Below are positions 32,565-44,300 of a stretch of DNA of 64,000 bases, in pieces. The translations under genes and the position numbers were made by a program. This DNA is from Coix lacryma-jobi var. lacryma-jobi. Lineage: Eukaryota > Streptophyta > Magnoliopsida > Poales > Poaceae. The notes below the pieces were generated by a model. The model saw only the letters and a list, made by a program, of their open reading frames with translations. It had not been told where the DNA came from and searched no databases. The stretch is taken from NCBI GenBank assembly GCA_009763385.1, contig CM019826.1:82221942-82285941 (forward strand), read 5' to 3'. How positions within the stretch are numbered: position 1 is the stretch's first letter; every line of letters begins with the position of its first letter.

Positions 32565-34964
32565 ACTACGGTAATATCCAGCCATTCCCATGAAACTGCG
32601 GACCTTGTGAACAGAGGTAGGTGGCTTCCAATCCAGAATATCTGACACCTTTCCGGGATCGACTAACACACCTTCAGCGGATAGGACATGACCAAGAAAC
32701 TGTATCCGATCCAACCAGAATTCACATTTACTGAACTTGGCATAAAGCTGATGGTCTCTGAGACGAGATAGAACGATACGAAGATGTTCGACATGATCTT
32801 CAGGGGTTTTTGAGTAGACAAGGATGTCGTCAATGAACACGACCACGAATTTATCAAGCTCTGGCATGAAAACAGAGTTCATGAGATACATGAAGTGGGC
32901 AGGTGCATTGGTCAAACCGAAGGACATGACCAAGTACTCATATAGGCCATATCTGGTGGTGAAAGCTGTTTTAGGAATATCTTCAGGACGAATCTTTATT
33001 TGGTGGTAACCAGATCTGAGGTCAATCTTGGAGAATACTTTGGCCCCAGCTAGCTGGTCAAAGAGAAGATCAATGCGAGGCAAGGGATATTTGTTTTTGA
33101 TGGTGACTTCATTGAGTGGGCGATAATCAACGCATAGCCTGAGACTTTTGTCTTTCTTCTTTACAAAGATTGCAGGACAGCCCCAAGGAGACGAGCTTGG
33201 GCGAATGAAACCCTTGTCCAACAAATCTTGTAATTGGATTTTTAGTTCTGCCAACTCTCTGGGAGGCATTCGATAAGCTCTGCGGGATATAGGAGCAGTC
33301 CCGGGCTTTAGCTCTATGGCAAACTCGACATCACGGTCAGGAGGCAGACCAGGCAAATCCTCAGGAAAAACATCATGGAATTCACAGACCACGGGGATGT
33401 CTCTGGTTTCCAGGACATAGGCGGTATTTGTTTGAGTGGCTGCTGGTTTTCGAGGCATTGGGAGTTGGAGAAGGAGTTTGGAGGTGCTGTTAGGAATGTC
33501 CACTCTCACAACTCTATTCAGGATGTCGATCATGGCTTTATACTGGCACATCCAATTCATGCCTAAAATGACATCTATCTCCTGATCACGTAGCACTATC
33601 ATGGTGGTAGGAAATACATGTTCCCCCAACATTACTGGTATACTGCGAACCACTTCCTTAGTACTTATACGCCCTCCAGGCGAAAATATGCAGAAACTTT
33701 CTTTCAACTCCCCAATTGATATCTCATGCTTAACGACAATTGTACGACTGATGAAGGAATGCGATGCACCAGAATCAAACAACACAACTGCAGGGTGATT
33801 GGCAACAGGAAACCTACCGATCATGACGGGTTCTCCTTCTGGGATGTCGCCGACAGTGGTGTAGTAGACCTGCCCGTGCTTCTTGACAATCCTGCCTTTC
33901 TGGGCATGTTGCTGCTGGGCACGGTGCTGCTGCTGCTGAGATCCTCCGGGATTCTTCTGAGCATTCTGAGCATACCTCTTAGGCTTTGGGGACTCACGAG
34001 ACCAGTGACCAAGCTGGCCGCAGTTGTAGCAGGGATGGTTGTAGGCTGTTTGTGGAGTGGTGATACGAACACCTGGGGCGTTCGGCTGTGTGGCACTCTG
34101 CTGGTTGGCATTATGGTTGGTGGCCGCAGTACGGACGACCACTTGCTGGTTGGGGTAAGGTAGACGATTGTGGTGGTGGCTGGGGTGATAGATGACTTTC
34201 TGGCATTTGTGACTGCCAGAAAAGCTGCTTGACCCTGCTTTCTTCTTCTTCTTCTCCTCCAGGTACTGGCGATTGCTTTCTTCAAAAGCAACAGCCCGGT
34301 CAACAACATCGTGATAAGACCCAGTCAGGTTATTGGACAAGCTCCTGCGGATCTTTGGGTGCAGTCCTCTAAGGAAACAATCCCTCTTCTTCTCGTCTGT
34401 GTTGACATACTCTGAGGCATACTGGCTGAGATGATTGAATTGACCCACATACTGCATGACTGTGGAGTCTTTCTGTTGGAGAGCCAGGAACTGATCAAGC
34501 TTCATTTTCATCAATCCGGAAGGGATGTGATGAGCACGGAAGGCAGTGCGGAACTCCTCCCAGGTCAACCGATGACCTTCTGGCTGGGCAGCCAACAGGT
34601 TGGCGTACCAAGCACTTGCCGGACCACGAAGCTGCTGTGAAGCGAACCGTGGCTTCTGGATGTCGGTGCAGTTGATAAGATCAAACTTCTGCTCCATGGT
34701 GCGGAGCCAATCATCAGCTTCGAGGGGTTCATCGGCCTTGGTGAAGACCGGTGGACGGGTTTCGGTGAAATCCACATAGGTGGTCTCTTGGTTGATGTTG
34801 TGGCGACCACGGTGAATGTTCTGTTGTCCTTGGTTTTGAGCCATTAGGTTGGCAGCGGCGGCCAAGGCTGCAATGGCCTCTGCTAGGGTAGCAGGAACAG
34901 GTGGAGGGTTTGGGAGACGGTCATCCCCAGCACCTCCGGCTCCGGTGCGAGTGTTCACAGGCAT
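32565..34964 (-). pseudogene. B gag, protease and most of RT (cut by A)
   Basis: The start is the ATG at 34964 (MPVNTRTGAGG) directly after CTTAAACAG; an in-frame ATG at 34991 adds nine codons. Order: gag capsid (WLRTMEQKFDLINCTDIQ, AFRAHHIPSGLMKMKLDQFL), zinc knuckle, protease LFDSGASHSF (about residue 395), RT with LRLCVDYRPLNEVTIKNKYPLPRIDLLFDQL and VVVFIDDILVYS (about 710), ending at MGMAGYYR where A inserted. The zinc knuckle reads CYNCGQLGHWSRES: the fourth ligand, normally Cys, is Ser (codon at 33990-33992), which should weaken RNA binding. Otherwise the frame is open. The remainder is at 16487-18549. Confidence 0.93.
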
Positions 34965-35197
34965 CTGTTTAAGCAACTTGGAACTCAGCATTCATAGACA
35001 AAGTTCTGAAACAACTGATAAATAGCTTCACTGATACAAAGGCAGATGACTTGATAAGGTGACTGACAGATGATTCAGACCGATAAAGGGAAAAGATACG
35101 AAAAGAAAGATACATGCCAGACTTGGCAACAGACAGACTAACGCCCCCAAACCTAGACTAAGGTTTTAGGTAAGCATATGGTACAGACACAACGAGT

Positions 35198-35806
35198 CTA
35201 GTCGTCGTCGATGATGATCATGTCTTCATCGTCATCTTCTTCCTCGAGGATGAGCTCAGGCTCTACCTCCTCGTCCTCGTCCTCGGCGTGGACATCTTCA
35301 GCAGGTTCAACTTCTTCGTCCTCGTCTGGCTCCTGTTCCATTTCTGGTTCCTCCACTATTCCGTCTTCAGGATCCTCAGCAACAGGTGGAGCCACGGGGT
35401 GAAGTTGGTTGTGTAGCTGGTGTACCTCCTCATGAAGCATATCATTGAACTGCTCAATCTGGGCGGTGTACTGCTGCAGTCCATGGAGCTCGGCTCTGGT
35501 GACGTCCTCGCGGATCCAAGCATCATTGCGCTGCTCGATAGCGCGAACCGTGTTCCGGTTGGCCTGCTCCAGGGAAGCTCGTGCCTCATAAAACTCCAGG
35601 CGTGAGTGGTAGAAGTCATGCTCCATGTTCTCCATCTCAGCCTTCAGATTCTTGATTTCCTCCTTCAGGTTCTTGCGGGTGCGGCGGGGAAAGTGACGAC
35701 CATTGGAAGATTCGGCAGTCTCTTCTCCAACGCGTGATGCCAGCTGGTGGCGCGGCACGCCATTGGGTCCAGTCGACTTGCGGGCAGTCAGCTTGATGCG
35801 AGCTAT
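35198..35806 (-). pseudogene. B extra ORF: histone H3-tail-like, coiled-coil, acidic protein (start codon lost)
   Basis: A 202-codon frame in the same place as the A ORF. The codon where ATG is expected is ATA (35804-35806), followed by ARIKLTARKSTGPNG, then VPRHQLAS. Against H3 this keeps A1, R2, K4, T6, A7, R8, K9, S10, T11 and G12, with Ile for T3 and Leu for Q5; PRHQLA corresponds to H3 PRKQLA (16-21). Then comes a coiled coil (about residues 45-140) with AIEQRNDAWIREDVTR, matching AVEQRNRARTRVDVMR in A, and NDMLHEEVHQL, shared with C, followed by an extremely acidic tail of about 60 residues. No other Met precedes it in frame. A downstream start would lose the H3-like part, so the mimic is probably silent in B. 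A CCAG lies 2 bases upstream of ATA. Confidence 0.8.
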
Positions 35807-36122
35807 GTCTGGATAAGAGAAGATAGATGAGAAAAGGCTAGCAAGAGAAAGGTATAGGTATTCTACCCCAACGAGCTTAGAGAGGAAGTTAACTTAAATG
35901 ATTATGACATGATGCATGAATCGTTCCTACGGAACAAAGCAATGCAATAACTAAATAAGGTACATAGGGCTTAAAACATGTTGTTCCACTAGCTAGTGTT
36001 GCCATATGAGAGACAAGATGAGAGAAGCAATTTGGACTCAAGATAATCAAGTTTAGTTTGTTTGGACTCAAAAGGTCTTTTGAAGTTTTCGCAAAACGAA
36101 CACTGCAACGTTAAAGTGAGAT

Positions 36123-36134
36123 GCTCCGATACCA
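36123..36134 (-). other. B primer binding site (Met-tRNA-like)
   Basis: TGGTATCGGAGC on the minus strand, three bases after the LTR end; one difference from TGGTATCAGAGC. The leader 35807-36122 contains no ORF that I can support. Confidence 0.85.
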
Positions 36135-36137
36135 CTC

Positions 36138-39100
36138 TGTGACGGAACGGCCCTAATCTCATGGCCCACAGGTCCCTGTCAACCTCTGACAGCCGATCCC
36201 ATGTTCCACTTAATTAAGACTGTCCATCACTGGGCTACATCAGCGCCCAATGTCCGCAGGATCATCTCACAATTCGGTTACAGCATTGCATACTTTTACA
36301 AATAATATCGGAATAAAGAGCGGAAGACTTAAATAACAATAGTTTTACAAAGCAGGGTTCCAAATAGAAATTAAGGTGCAGTTATTACAAACCAAGTTCT
36401 GATAATAGAAATAGACATAGGCAACATAGTGGAGAACAGCAAAGATACTTATAATCACCCAGCCCGAGGGTGTACAACTATTCTTCGGCCTCATCGGCCT
36501 CTTCCTGGACGATGGTCACACAACAGGGTGCAAGACACATCGGGGATTCTGTCATACCTGCAGCATGGGTAACAAACCCTGAGTACTGGGGTACTCAACA
36601 AGACTTACCCGACTAAAGAAAAGGGAGAAGACTCAGGAATGAGACGCTTAGGGTAGTCAAGGTAAGGTTGAAGCAAGATCAAGTATTTTGCAGAAAAGCA
36701 TTTTGTAAACCTTATTTTATTTTGGAAAGATTCAGTATTCCTCAGTTCTTCATCGTTCATGATTCATTTTACATTTCAAAACATTCCTAGTTGAGAACCA
36801 CTCTCCGTTGACTGTCAGTGACCAAGTCTCCATAACCGAGGAGCAACGTTAATCCGGATAAATAATACTCAGCTGAGGATCCCTATCCACACTGCATATG
36901 TAGCACCCAAGCTTGCATATGCCAACTCGTCTTCCACGATTACTCCAAGATTGGGCCCGGTCCTACGCCACCCGGAAGTACAGTACACCACTCCTATCTA
37001 GGTACGACGACCACGTGGGTACATGCTACTTCCGCCATCTCTCCACTCCCAGTGCGCGGTTGTCGGTCCAATCAAGGATTCCTCGGAGCCAGAGCTTTCC
37101 GAAGTATGTGAATAGTTACAAGTCTTGACCAGCAGGCCCCCATACGGATGGTCCCTAAAGTTTTTCCGTCAGCAACAAGCACCTCGGGACTCTAACCCAA
37201 GAGTACAGGTCCTGTCGGTTTTTCAACCCTGTCCCGGTCGGTGTCAACTGTTGAGTCCCCGACTACAACATGACGGCACCGTACGCTCGGACAACCTCTC
37301 CTCGCTGTTGACTAGGTATGGATCAGATACTTAGCCAACAGGCAGGGAGTAAAGCCAAATGCCCATAAATGTTCTTTAAGTGATCACACTTTTGAAAATG
37401 GCATTTTATTGCAAAGTCTAATTCAATAAGCATTGCTAAGCATTTTTCAAATACTTTTGAAAAGCAGGTATCGGGTGTATCAGTGGTCAAGGTGGATAGT
37501 GCATCAATTAGGATAGCACACAACTCCTATAAACCTAATGCAATAATTTAACTCAAAAGCATTTAAGGAAAACATTTTATAAATCCAAGGAAAGGGGTTA
37601 AATGCACCGGGGCTTGCCTTGAAGAGCAAAGAGGGCAGGCTCGAGGGCGGCAGGGCAGTTGTCGGAGCTCGGGGTAGCCTCAGGGACAGGTTCGTCGGCG
37701 GCTGCTTCGACTTTGATGCCTTCTCCTTCGGTCACTATACGGATGCAATGATGCATGCACATGAGTATGCTAGCATGAACAATGCAAAACAGGGCATACA
37801 CCACGAACCCTAATCACTTTTTTCTATTTTTCTTAATTATTTAAAAAGGTCATTTTATGCAGTTGCTCCAAAAATTACCAAATTAAACACATAAGTTCAT
37901 TATGGTGTAGATAGATGGCAAAACAAATTTCATAATTTTTGGAGTTCATTAAGATGCTCAAATAATTCCAGACATTCAATTAAGAAAAGGCACTATTTAA
38001 CAATTAAAATAAATGCTCAAAAATCAACTTGTTCCAAAAGACTTCAAAATTTCACCAGAGACTAAACATGGCATAGGAAGCTCACAAAAAATTTATCTCA
38101 TGATTTTTGGAGTTATAAATGATTTTCTAAAAAATCCAAAACCATCGATTTATTAATTAAAAGAGAGATTTTTCATTTTCAAATTTTTGCACAAAGTCCA
38201 AGTTTCATATTTTTCTAAAATACTACATGGTATAAAGACTCAACTGTAAAATTTTCAGAATTTTTAGAGCAATACAGAAAATCATACAAAAAGATGAAAT
38301 AACAAGACTATTCATATTTCTGAAAAGGAAAAGAGCACTGAGCTCGAGTCGGAGCGGGCTCGACGTCGAGGCTCGAGGCTCGGCTGAGAAAACAGAGGCT
38401 GGGCTCACCGAGAGTCAGAGGCAAGGCTCGGCGAGGCGGATGGATAAGAGGGCTCGACGGCGAGGCCTCGGCGGGTTCTCTTGCGGCTAGCCTCTCGAGG
38501 GTGGCCTCGGCTCACTCGAGGCTTGGGGCTCGGTGGAAGTTGCGATTCGCCCGAGGCTGAGGCTAGACTCGGCTGCTTCGAGGGGCGGGGTGCGAGGATG
38601 TGCTCGAGGGTGTGGCTCGGGAACGCGCTCGAGGGTAGTGCGATTCGCTCGAGGCTTGGGGCTCGATACGGTCGAGGGTGCGGCTCGAGGAAGGAGACGA
38701 CCGCGGCGGCACTCCGGCGATCCGGCGACCCTGTACACCAGGCACGGCCACCAGTAGCCGGTTAGGGGCGCAAGAAGGCAAGGAAGATGAAGCAGGGGTC
38801 AGAGAAAAATGATCATGGCCGGAGAGTGGGGATTTCCCGAACCCGAGCTCACCGGTGTTTCGCCGGAGTTTGGGAAGATGGGGTTACGCCGGGCGATTGG
38901 AGGCGGCGGAGGTAAAATTGAGGGGCTGGGAAGCTTCGCGAGCTCAAGGCGGAGCTTCTGGGCTAGGTGGTGGAGCGGCGGAGACTCTGGAGTGAGCTGG
39001 CGACGGTGGTGGGGTGAGTGCGGAGCTCCGGCCGGCCGGCGAGCCTTTTATAGCCGCGGCCAGGGGCCGTTAGGGAGCGCGCGGGGGTGGATAAGAATGC

Positions 39101-40198
39101 CCGTGGCGCGTGCTATCGATCTCATGATGAAGAAGGGACGGAAATCAGTTTGGGACCCGGGCGTCGTGCTTGCCGGCGACGGCCACGCGGCGGCGACGTC
39201 GGGGAGCAGTGGGGGACGGGGGCGGAGGTCAGCGCTTGCGCATGCGGGGGCAGAATGATGGCGCGGTCACAGGCGACAAGTCGGGGGTGGGCGTGCGGCT
39301 GCCAGGCGCGTGGCGCACGCAGCTCCGGTGAGGCGCCATGGCCGGCCCCCCCCCCTGCTCTGCGCCGGCTAGAGGTAGGGGATGAACAGGGCTAGGTCTA
39401 GGTTTTGACTTTCTGTATTTTGCAAATTTCTCCCAAAAATTGAACTGCACAGGAAAAACTCAAAACACCAAAGTTGTGCAGAAAAAGGAGATCTACAACT
39501 TTGTTAATATGAATATTTTCAAAATCCAAATAGTTTTTGAACCACATTTGAAATCAGAAAAGGGAACACTTTTGGGATTTGAATAAATTCAAAATTACTT
39601 TTGATTTTACATTGAAAGTTGGAAATCTGCAAAAAAAAATGAAAGTTGTTCCTTTTATCAAAACCTACAACTTTGCTAATATACACTTTTTCTGAAACAC
39701 AATAGTTTTTGAATAAATTTTGAAAACTGAAAAGGGGACAAAAACTGGAATTTGAATGAATTTGGATTTACTTCAAACTTTGTATAGAAACTTGAAAATT
39801 TGTAAATACCAAAGTTGTTTCTCTTGGCCAGATCTACAACTTTGCTTTTTGGACCAACCCCAAATTTTGAATAATTTTTTTGAATTACAAAAAGAGGGAT
39901 AAAATCCAGGGTTTGGAAATCAGGGTTTTGCAAAGGAATTTGAAATCTGATTTCGATTTTTGAACTCTGGCCAACACAACAAAACTTCAAGACATCAAAC
40001 TGAACAAGAAATACACAAGACAAGGCACAGAGTTGAAATTACCATTTTTGCCCTTATAGGAAGATTTGGGCTTTAGGGTTTTTGAAAAGAGATTGCTACA
40101 CAAGTACTAAGCAAACATAAATGCAAGGCAAGAATGATTAATGACTAATGATGATGACATGTCAGGTTAATTACAGATTAAACACCAGAGGTGTTACA
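36138..40198 (-). repeat. B 5' LTR (4061 bp) with promoter
   Basis: Matches 12312-16415 with scattered substitutions and a deletion of about 43 bases near 38229 relative to the 3' LTR. The TATA box (minus TATAAAA) is at 39046-39052, the hairpin at 36581-36596 and the 23-nt motif at 37596-37618. The GC-rich block 38340-39370 contains only low-complexity ORFs. The right end abuts the second GTCAG. Confidence 0.93.
39046..39052 (-). promoter_or_regulatory. TATA box of B 5' LTR
   Basis: The minus strand reads GCGGCTATAAAAGGCTCG, the clearest TATA box among the Tekay LTRs here. The same site in the 3' LTR is 15267-15273. Confidence 0.7.
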
Positions 40199-41363
40199 GT
40201 CAGCCCCATCCAAGTAGTTCCTAAGAAAGGAGGAATGACGGTCGTTAAAAATCAAAACACCGAATTGATTCCACAATGAACCGTCACGAGATGGAGAATG
40301 TGCATAGACTACCGAAAACTTAACAAGGCCACAATGAAACACCACTTTTCGTTGCCATTCATCGATGAGATGTTGGAACGGATAGCCAAACATTCCTTCT
40401 TTTGTTTCCTTGATAGGCATTCGGGGTACCATCAAATTCCAATCCATCCCGACGACCAAAGTAAGACCACGTTCACATGCCCCTATGGGACATATGCATA
40501 CAGGCGCATGTCATTTGGCCTGTGCAATGCCCCTGCTTCATTTCAGAGGTGCATGATGTCCATCTTCTCGGATATGATAGAAGAAATCATGGAAGTTTTC
40601 ATGGACGACTTTTCAGTCTATGGAACAACCTTTGATCACTGCTTAGAGAATTTGGACCGTGTCTTATAACGCTGTCAAGAAAATCACTTGATCTTGAACT
40701 GGGAGAAATGCCACTTCATGGTTCGAGAAGGGATAGTGCTAGGACATAGAGTATCTGAATGTGGAATAGAGGTAGATAGAGCTAAAATAGAAGTTATAGA
40801 ACAGCTCCCACCTCCCACGAATGTTAAAGGCGTTCGTAGTTTCCATGGCCATGCCGGTTTTTATAGAAGGTTTATAAAAGATTTTTTCTCAAATTGCTAG
40901 ACCTTCAACAAACCTGCTAGCTAAAGACACACCCTTTGACTTTGACGATAGATGCTTAGACTCTTTTTACCATCTCAAGAAAGCACTTATCTCTGCACCA
41001 GTCATTAAACCCCCTGACTGGTCGCTACCTTTTGAGATAATGTGCGATGCTAGTGACTATGCTGTAGGAGCTGTCCTAGGACAGACCCAGGATAAGAAAC
41101 ACTATGTCATTTCCTATGCTAGTAAAACGCTAACCGGACCACAGCTAAACTATGCAACAACAGAAAAAGAACTTTTAGCTGTGGTGTTTGCTATAGACAA
41201 GTTTAGATCTTACTTGGTAGGAGCCAAGGTGATCGTCTACACCGATCACGCAGCTCTGAAATACCTACTTACTAAGAAAGATGCTAAACATCGGCTAATA
41301 AGATGGATCCTACTCCTCCAAGAATTTGATCTATAAATTAAAGATAAAAAGGGAGTAGAGAAC
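40199..41363 (+). pseudogene. D pol: reverse transcriptase and RNase H (Athila/Tat type)
   Basis: Continues D after insertion B: SPIQVVPKKGG, CIDYRKLNKAT, SFFCFLDRHSGYHQIPIHP, RMSFGLCNAPASFQRCMM and the catalytic box VFMDDFSVYG, then LGHRVSECGIEVDRAK and the thumb. RNase H follows with FEIMCDASDYAVGAVLGQ, ATTEKELLAVVFAIDKF and YTDHAALKYLL. The RT catalytic DD and the RNase H Asp/Glu/Asp residues are present. Breaks: a TGA within CAATGAACCG near 40277, a TAA near 40667, a frameshift near 40890 (around FSQIARP), and a TAA near 41335. MDDFSVYG and GIEVDRAK are typical of the Athila/Tat branch. It is cut at 41363 by element C. Confidence 0.88.
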
Positions 41364-44300
41364 TGTAACACCCTAGGTGTTAAGCAACCCTAAATGCATA
41401 ACTTGACATCTCATAAGCATAAAGCATCATCATCTCATGTTGCATTCCTTTTTGTAAAGTGTCATTTCATGTGTGCACTTGTAATGTTATGCTTGAAGTG
41501 ATGCTTGTTTGACTTGTTTGTGGAGTGTTTAAGTCTCCTAAGTAGTTGAACCTTGTTGAGGAGTCAAAATGGAGCTAGGTTGGTATTGGTCATTTTTTGC
41601 TAACAAAAGTTGTTTAAGGCCCAACTCATGAAAATGAGTTTAACAAGGTGTTTTAGGACCCACAAGGCAGAATTGGGGGAGATTAGACTTAGAAAATTCT
41701 TCTAAGTCCTAACTGTCAAAACAGTTTCATCTAGCCATCTTTGGAGCTTTTTTAGGAGCAATCTAGGCCGAATTAGAGCTTGATCTTGTAATCAAGTTTG
41801 TAGTTGGCATATAGCTCTACTCAATGGAGCAAGTGGTTTAGCGTTTCATCGAGTGGTTAGCGAGTTAAACGTGTTTGAAAACGCGCTGTCAGGCGCTAAT
41901 CGGCTGACTGAAACGGCCATTCGGCCGAGCACGCGCGCGGCGTCGTGGCCGACCGCGTCAGGCATCGCCCGCCGCGTGGCGCACGATGGCCGGCCGCGCC
42001 AGCGTCCGCACGCAGCGTGGCGAGCTCAAGCCGCCCGCTCACGCTCGCCTGTCCAAACCGCGCCGCACTCCCTCCATTCTGTCCCCTCTCTCGCTCTCTG
42101 CTCTCGCCGGCGCTCGGGTGAAAAAGGGGAGAAAGCAGGGCGCCGCCGCCGTTCGCCGTCGTCCAGCCGCTCCGCCGCAATCCCAGCCACCCAGCCAGCC
42201 TTGCCTTCACCTCCCGCATCGCCTGCTCTAGCCAGCACTCGCCGAAATCGCCTAGGTAGGTCACGGGATGAGCCGCCGCCATGGCCGCCATGACCGCCGA
42301 GCTCGGTTCGCCATGGCCGGCCTCCTTTCCGTGGATGGCATGATGCCCTAGCCCCCGTTCGTGAGTCGATGAGGTCCGCGGAGGAAGAAGGGGGAGTTGG
42401 TTTGGCCGATTAGGGTTTGGTAGTGCTAGTACGCCGCCGTCCGCCGCTCGCCATGGTTGCCGGAGTTGGCACGGCTGTGGTCGCGGGTGCTCGGAGCAAG
42501 AACCCTGGCTTCTGAGCCTCGGGTTAGGGTTACGAAGGTCGCCAGAGTAGGATTCAGGAGTCCGCTTCGCTCGTCGTGGCCGGAGCCGGCCGGCGTAGCC
42601 AGGTCCGCACCGCCGTGTCTGCCTTGGTCGACGGCGAGCTCAATCCGCGCATGCGCTAGGCCAGATAGGGGCACCATCGGGTGCGGATGGAGAAGGGGAG
42701 TCCGCTAGTGGGGTTAGTTTCACCGGAGGAGTCGCCGACGGCGAGCGGCGCCATGGTCAACGTCGGGCTCTGCTTTGTGTGTGTGACAGGTGGGGTCAGT
42801 TTGACCCAAGGGCCAGCGCGTCAGTGGCTCGGGTCCCGCTTATCAGTGAGTCTGGGTGCAGTAGTTCAGGTCCGCGTAGCAGTTTAGGTTAGGGTGTTTT
42901 TCAGGGTTTTGTTTAAATAGTTTTCAGAAATGTTGAATTGCTTGTTTAATTCATATCTTGCAATCTGTGAATGCTAAAAAGGTGAAACAAGTTTTGTTAG
43001 GTTTGTTGTGATGAGTTCTATGTATGAAAAATATAATATGCCCAGTTTGTGATAAATTTCTGTGTAGTTATATTTAATTCATGTTTAGGCCGAAATCTTG
43101 GTAAATGCTTAGTAAATTATGTATAGCTTAGAAAAATGTGATTCTTGTTTTGTTAAGGTTTGTGGTGAGGAGTAGTTTCTGGGAAAAATGTAAAATGAAG
43201 TTGCTCTGTGGAATAATTTGGCAGTAGTAATTAAAATGGTTAAATGTTGTTTCCTTATTTATTTTGTAGTAATTAAAATATGACGAATATGAACTTGAGA
43301 AATTGTGGACACTGCTCTTGAGCTATGAAGTTCAGTGGAAAAATGAGAAATTTGTTGTTTGACACTTTGTGCTAGGGTGTGTAGTTCAAAGTACCTTTTC
43401 ATGATAGAATTTGTCTTTTTCATGGAGGATGGAGTCTAGGTCCAAATGGGGTGAAATTTGGACAAAGGGTTAGATTATGTGTTGTTAACTTCCAGTAATT
43501 TTTGTAGATTTTTCTGAAGCTATCTAAGATGGGTTGTTGTTATAGGCTTGTTTAATTAGATTTATTTCAGCAAGTAATTAGAGGGGAGTGAACTCATTAA
43601 GTAAACTTTGATGTGGTGACAACATGGCTTAACAAGTTGACTATGGTAGGTTAAGCAGTTGAGTAGTAGTAGATGACATGTGCTTATCTCCTGAGTTGTC
43701 TTAGTAGATGACATGTGTTTATCTCCTGAAATGCCTTGTTCCATATTGCATCACCATGCATCCCCCGTGCATTCGTGTTATTTATACATGTTATGCATCA
43801 TGCAGGATCGGTAGTGGAAGTTCAGGATCCATCACCCGAGGTGCAGTATCAGGAGGAGACGCCGGAAGAGAAGGTCCCAGAAGGAGACGTTGAAGATCTG
43901 CCGGAGTGCCGCGATCACCGACCTTCAGACTTTGAGCGAGGCAAGCCCCGGAGCATCTTACTCCTATGGTTTGCAGTTATTGTTTACAAAGTTAACCTGA
44001 TATGCTTGTTGCATTAGGTTATAGGAGTTGAGTGACACCGTTGCTGCATTGATTAAATTATCCTTGTCCACCTGCAATTATTATCTTGATATCCCTGTTA
44101 AGTCTAGGCTCGTTTATGCTTAGCCTGCTTAGACCGGTAGAAGTCGGGTGATTTCCTGTCTTCCGCATATAGGTGGATACTAAACATGTTTAGCCTGGTG
44201 CTATCATGGAGATAACCATGTGATAATTAATTTGAGACCGGGCGGGATGTAGGAGCAGCAGAACATGGGTTCTGTGTGCTAGTAGTCTCCCATCTGTGTC

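Larger units (their letters stand above)
12312..40198 (-). mobile_element. B: complete Tekay/Del chromovirus, minus strand, with element A nested inside
   Basis: The outer limits are two LTRs (12312-16415 and 36138-40198) flanked by a perfect 5-base duplication GTCAG (12307-12311, 40199-40203) in D pol. Without nested A (18550-32564) it is about 13.9 kb. Order on the minus strand: 5' LTR, Met-tRNA primer site, H3-tail-like ORF (35806-35198), gag-pol (34964-32565, then 18549-16487), polypurine tract, 3' LTR. By eye the two LTRs differ at some 25-30 substitutions plus one 43-base deletion (under 1 percent), which implies insertion within roughly the last few hundred thousand years at usual grass LTR rates. 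It is disabled by the A insertion, a mutated zinc knuckle and a lost start in the extra ORF. Confidence 0.93.
4617..41363 (+). mobile_element. D: Athila/Tat-type Ty3/gypsy retrotransposon, split by later insertions
   Basis: Element D consists of a 5' LTR (4617-6137), primer site, gag-protease (6314-7807), a protease-RT linker (11912-12311) and RT-RNase H (40199-41363). Removing insertion G (7808-11906 plus one AGAAG) and insertion B (12312-40198 plus one GTCAG) restores a continuous reading frame at both joins, so the three pieces are one element. At 41363 it is cut by element C in the stretch after RNase H (KKGVEN). Its integrase, any env-like gene and 3' LTR are not seen; they may be in the 500-N gap or lost. 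The bases before the LTR (CACAT, 4612-4616) would be the left target-site copy, but the right one is unavailable. Several stops and frameshifts make it non-autonomous. Confidence 0.85.

Noticed and set aside
38223..38240. 43-base length difference between the two B LTRs as a functional variant
   Set aside because: A single deletion in AT-rich repeats of one LTR; ordinary decay explains it.
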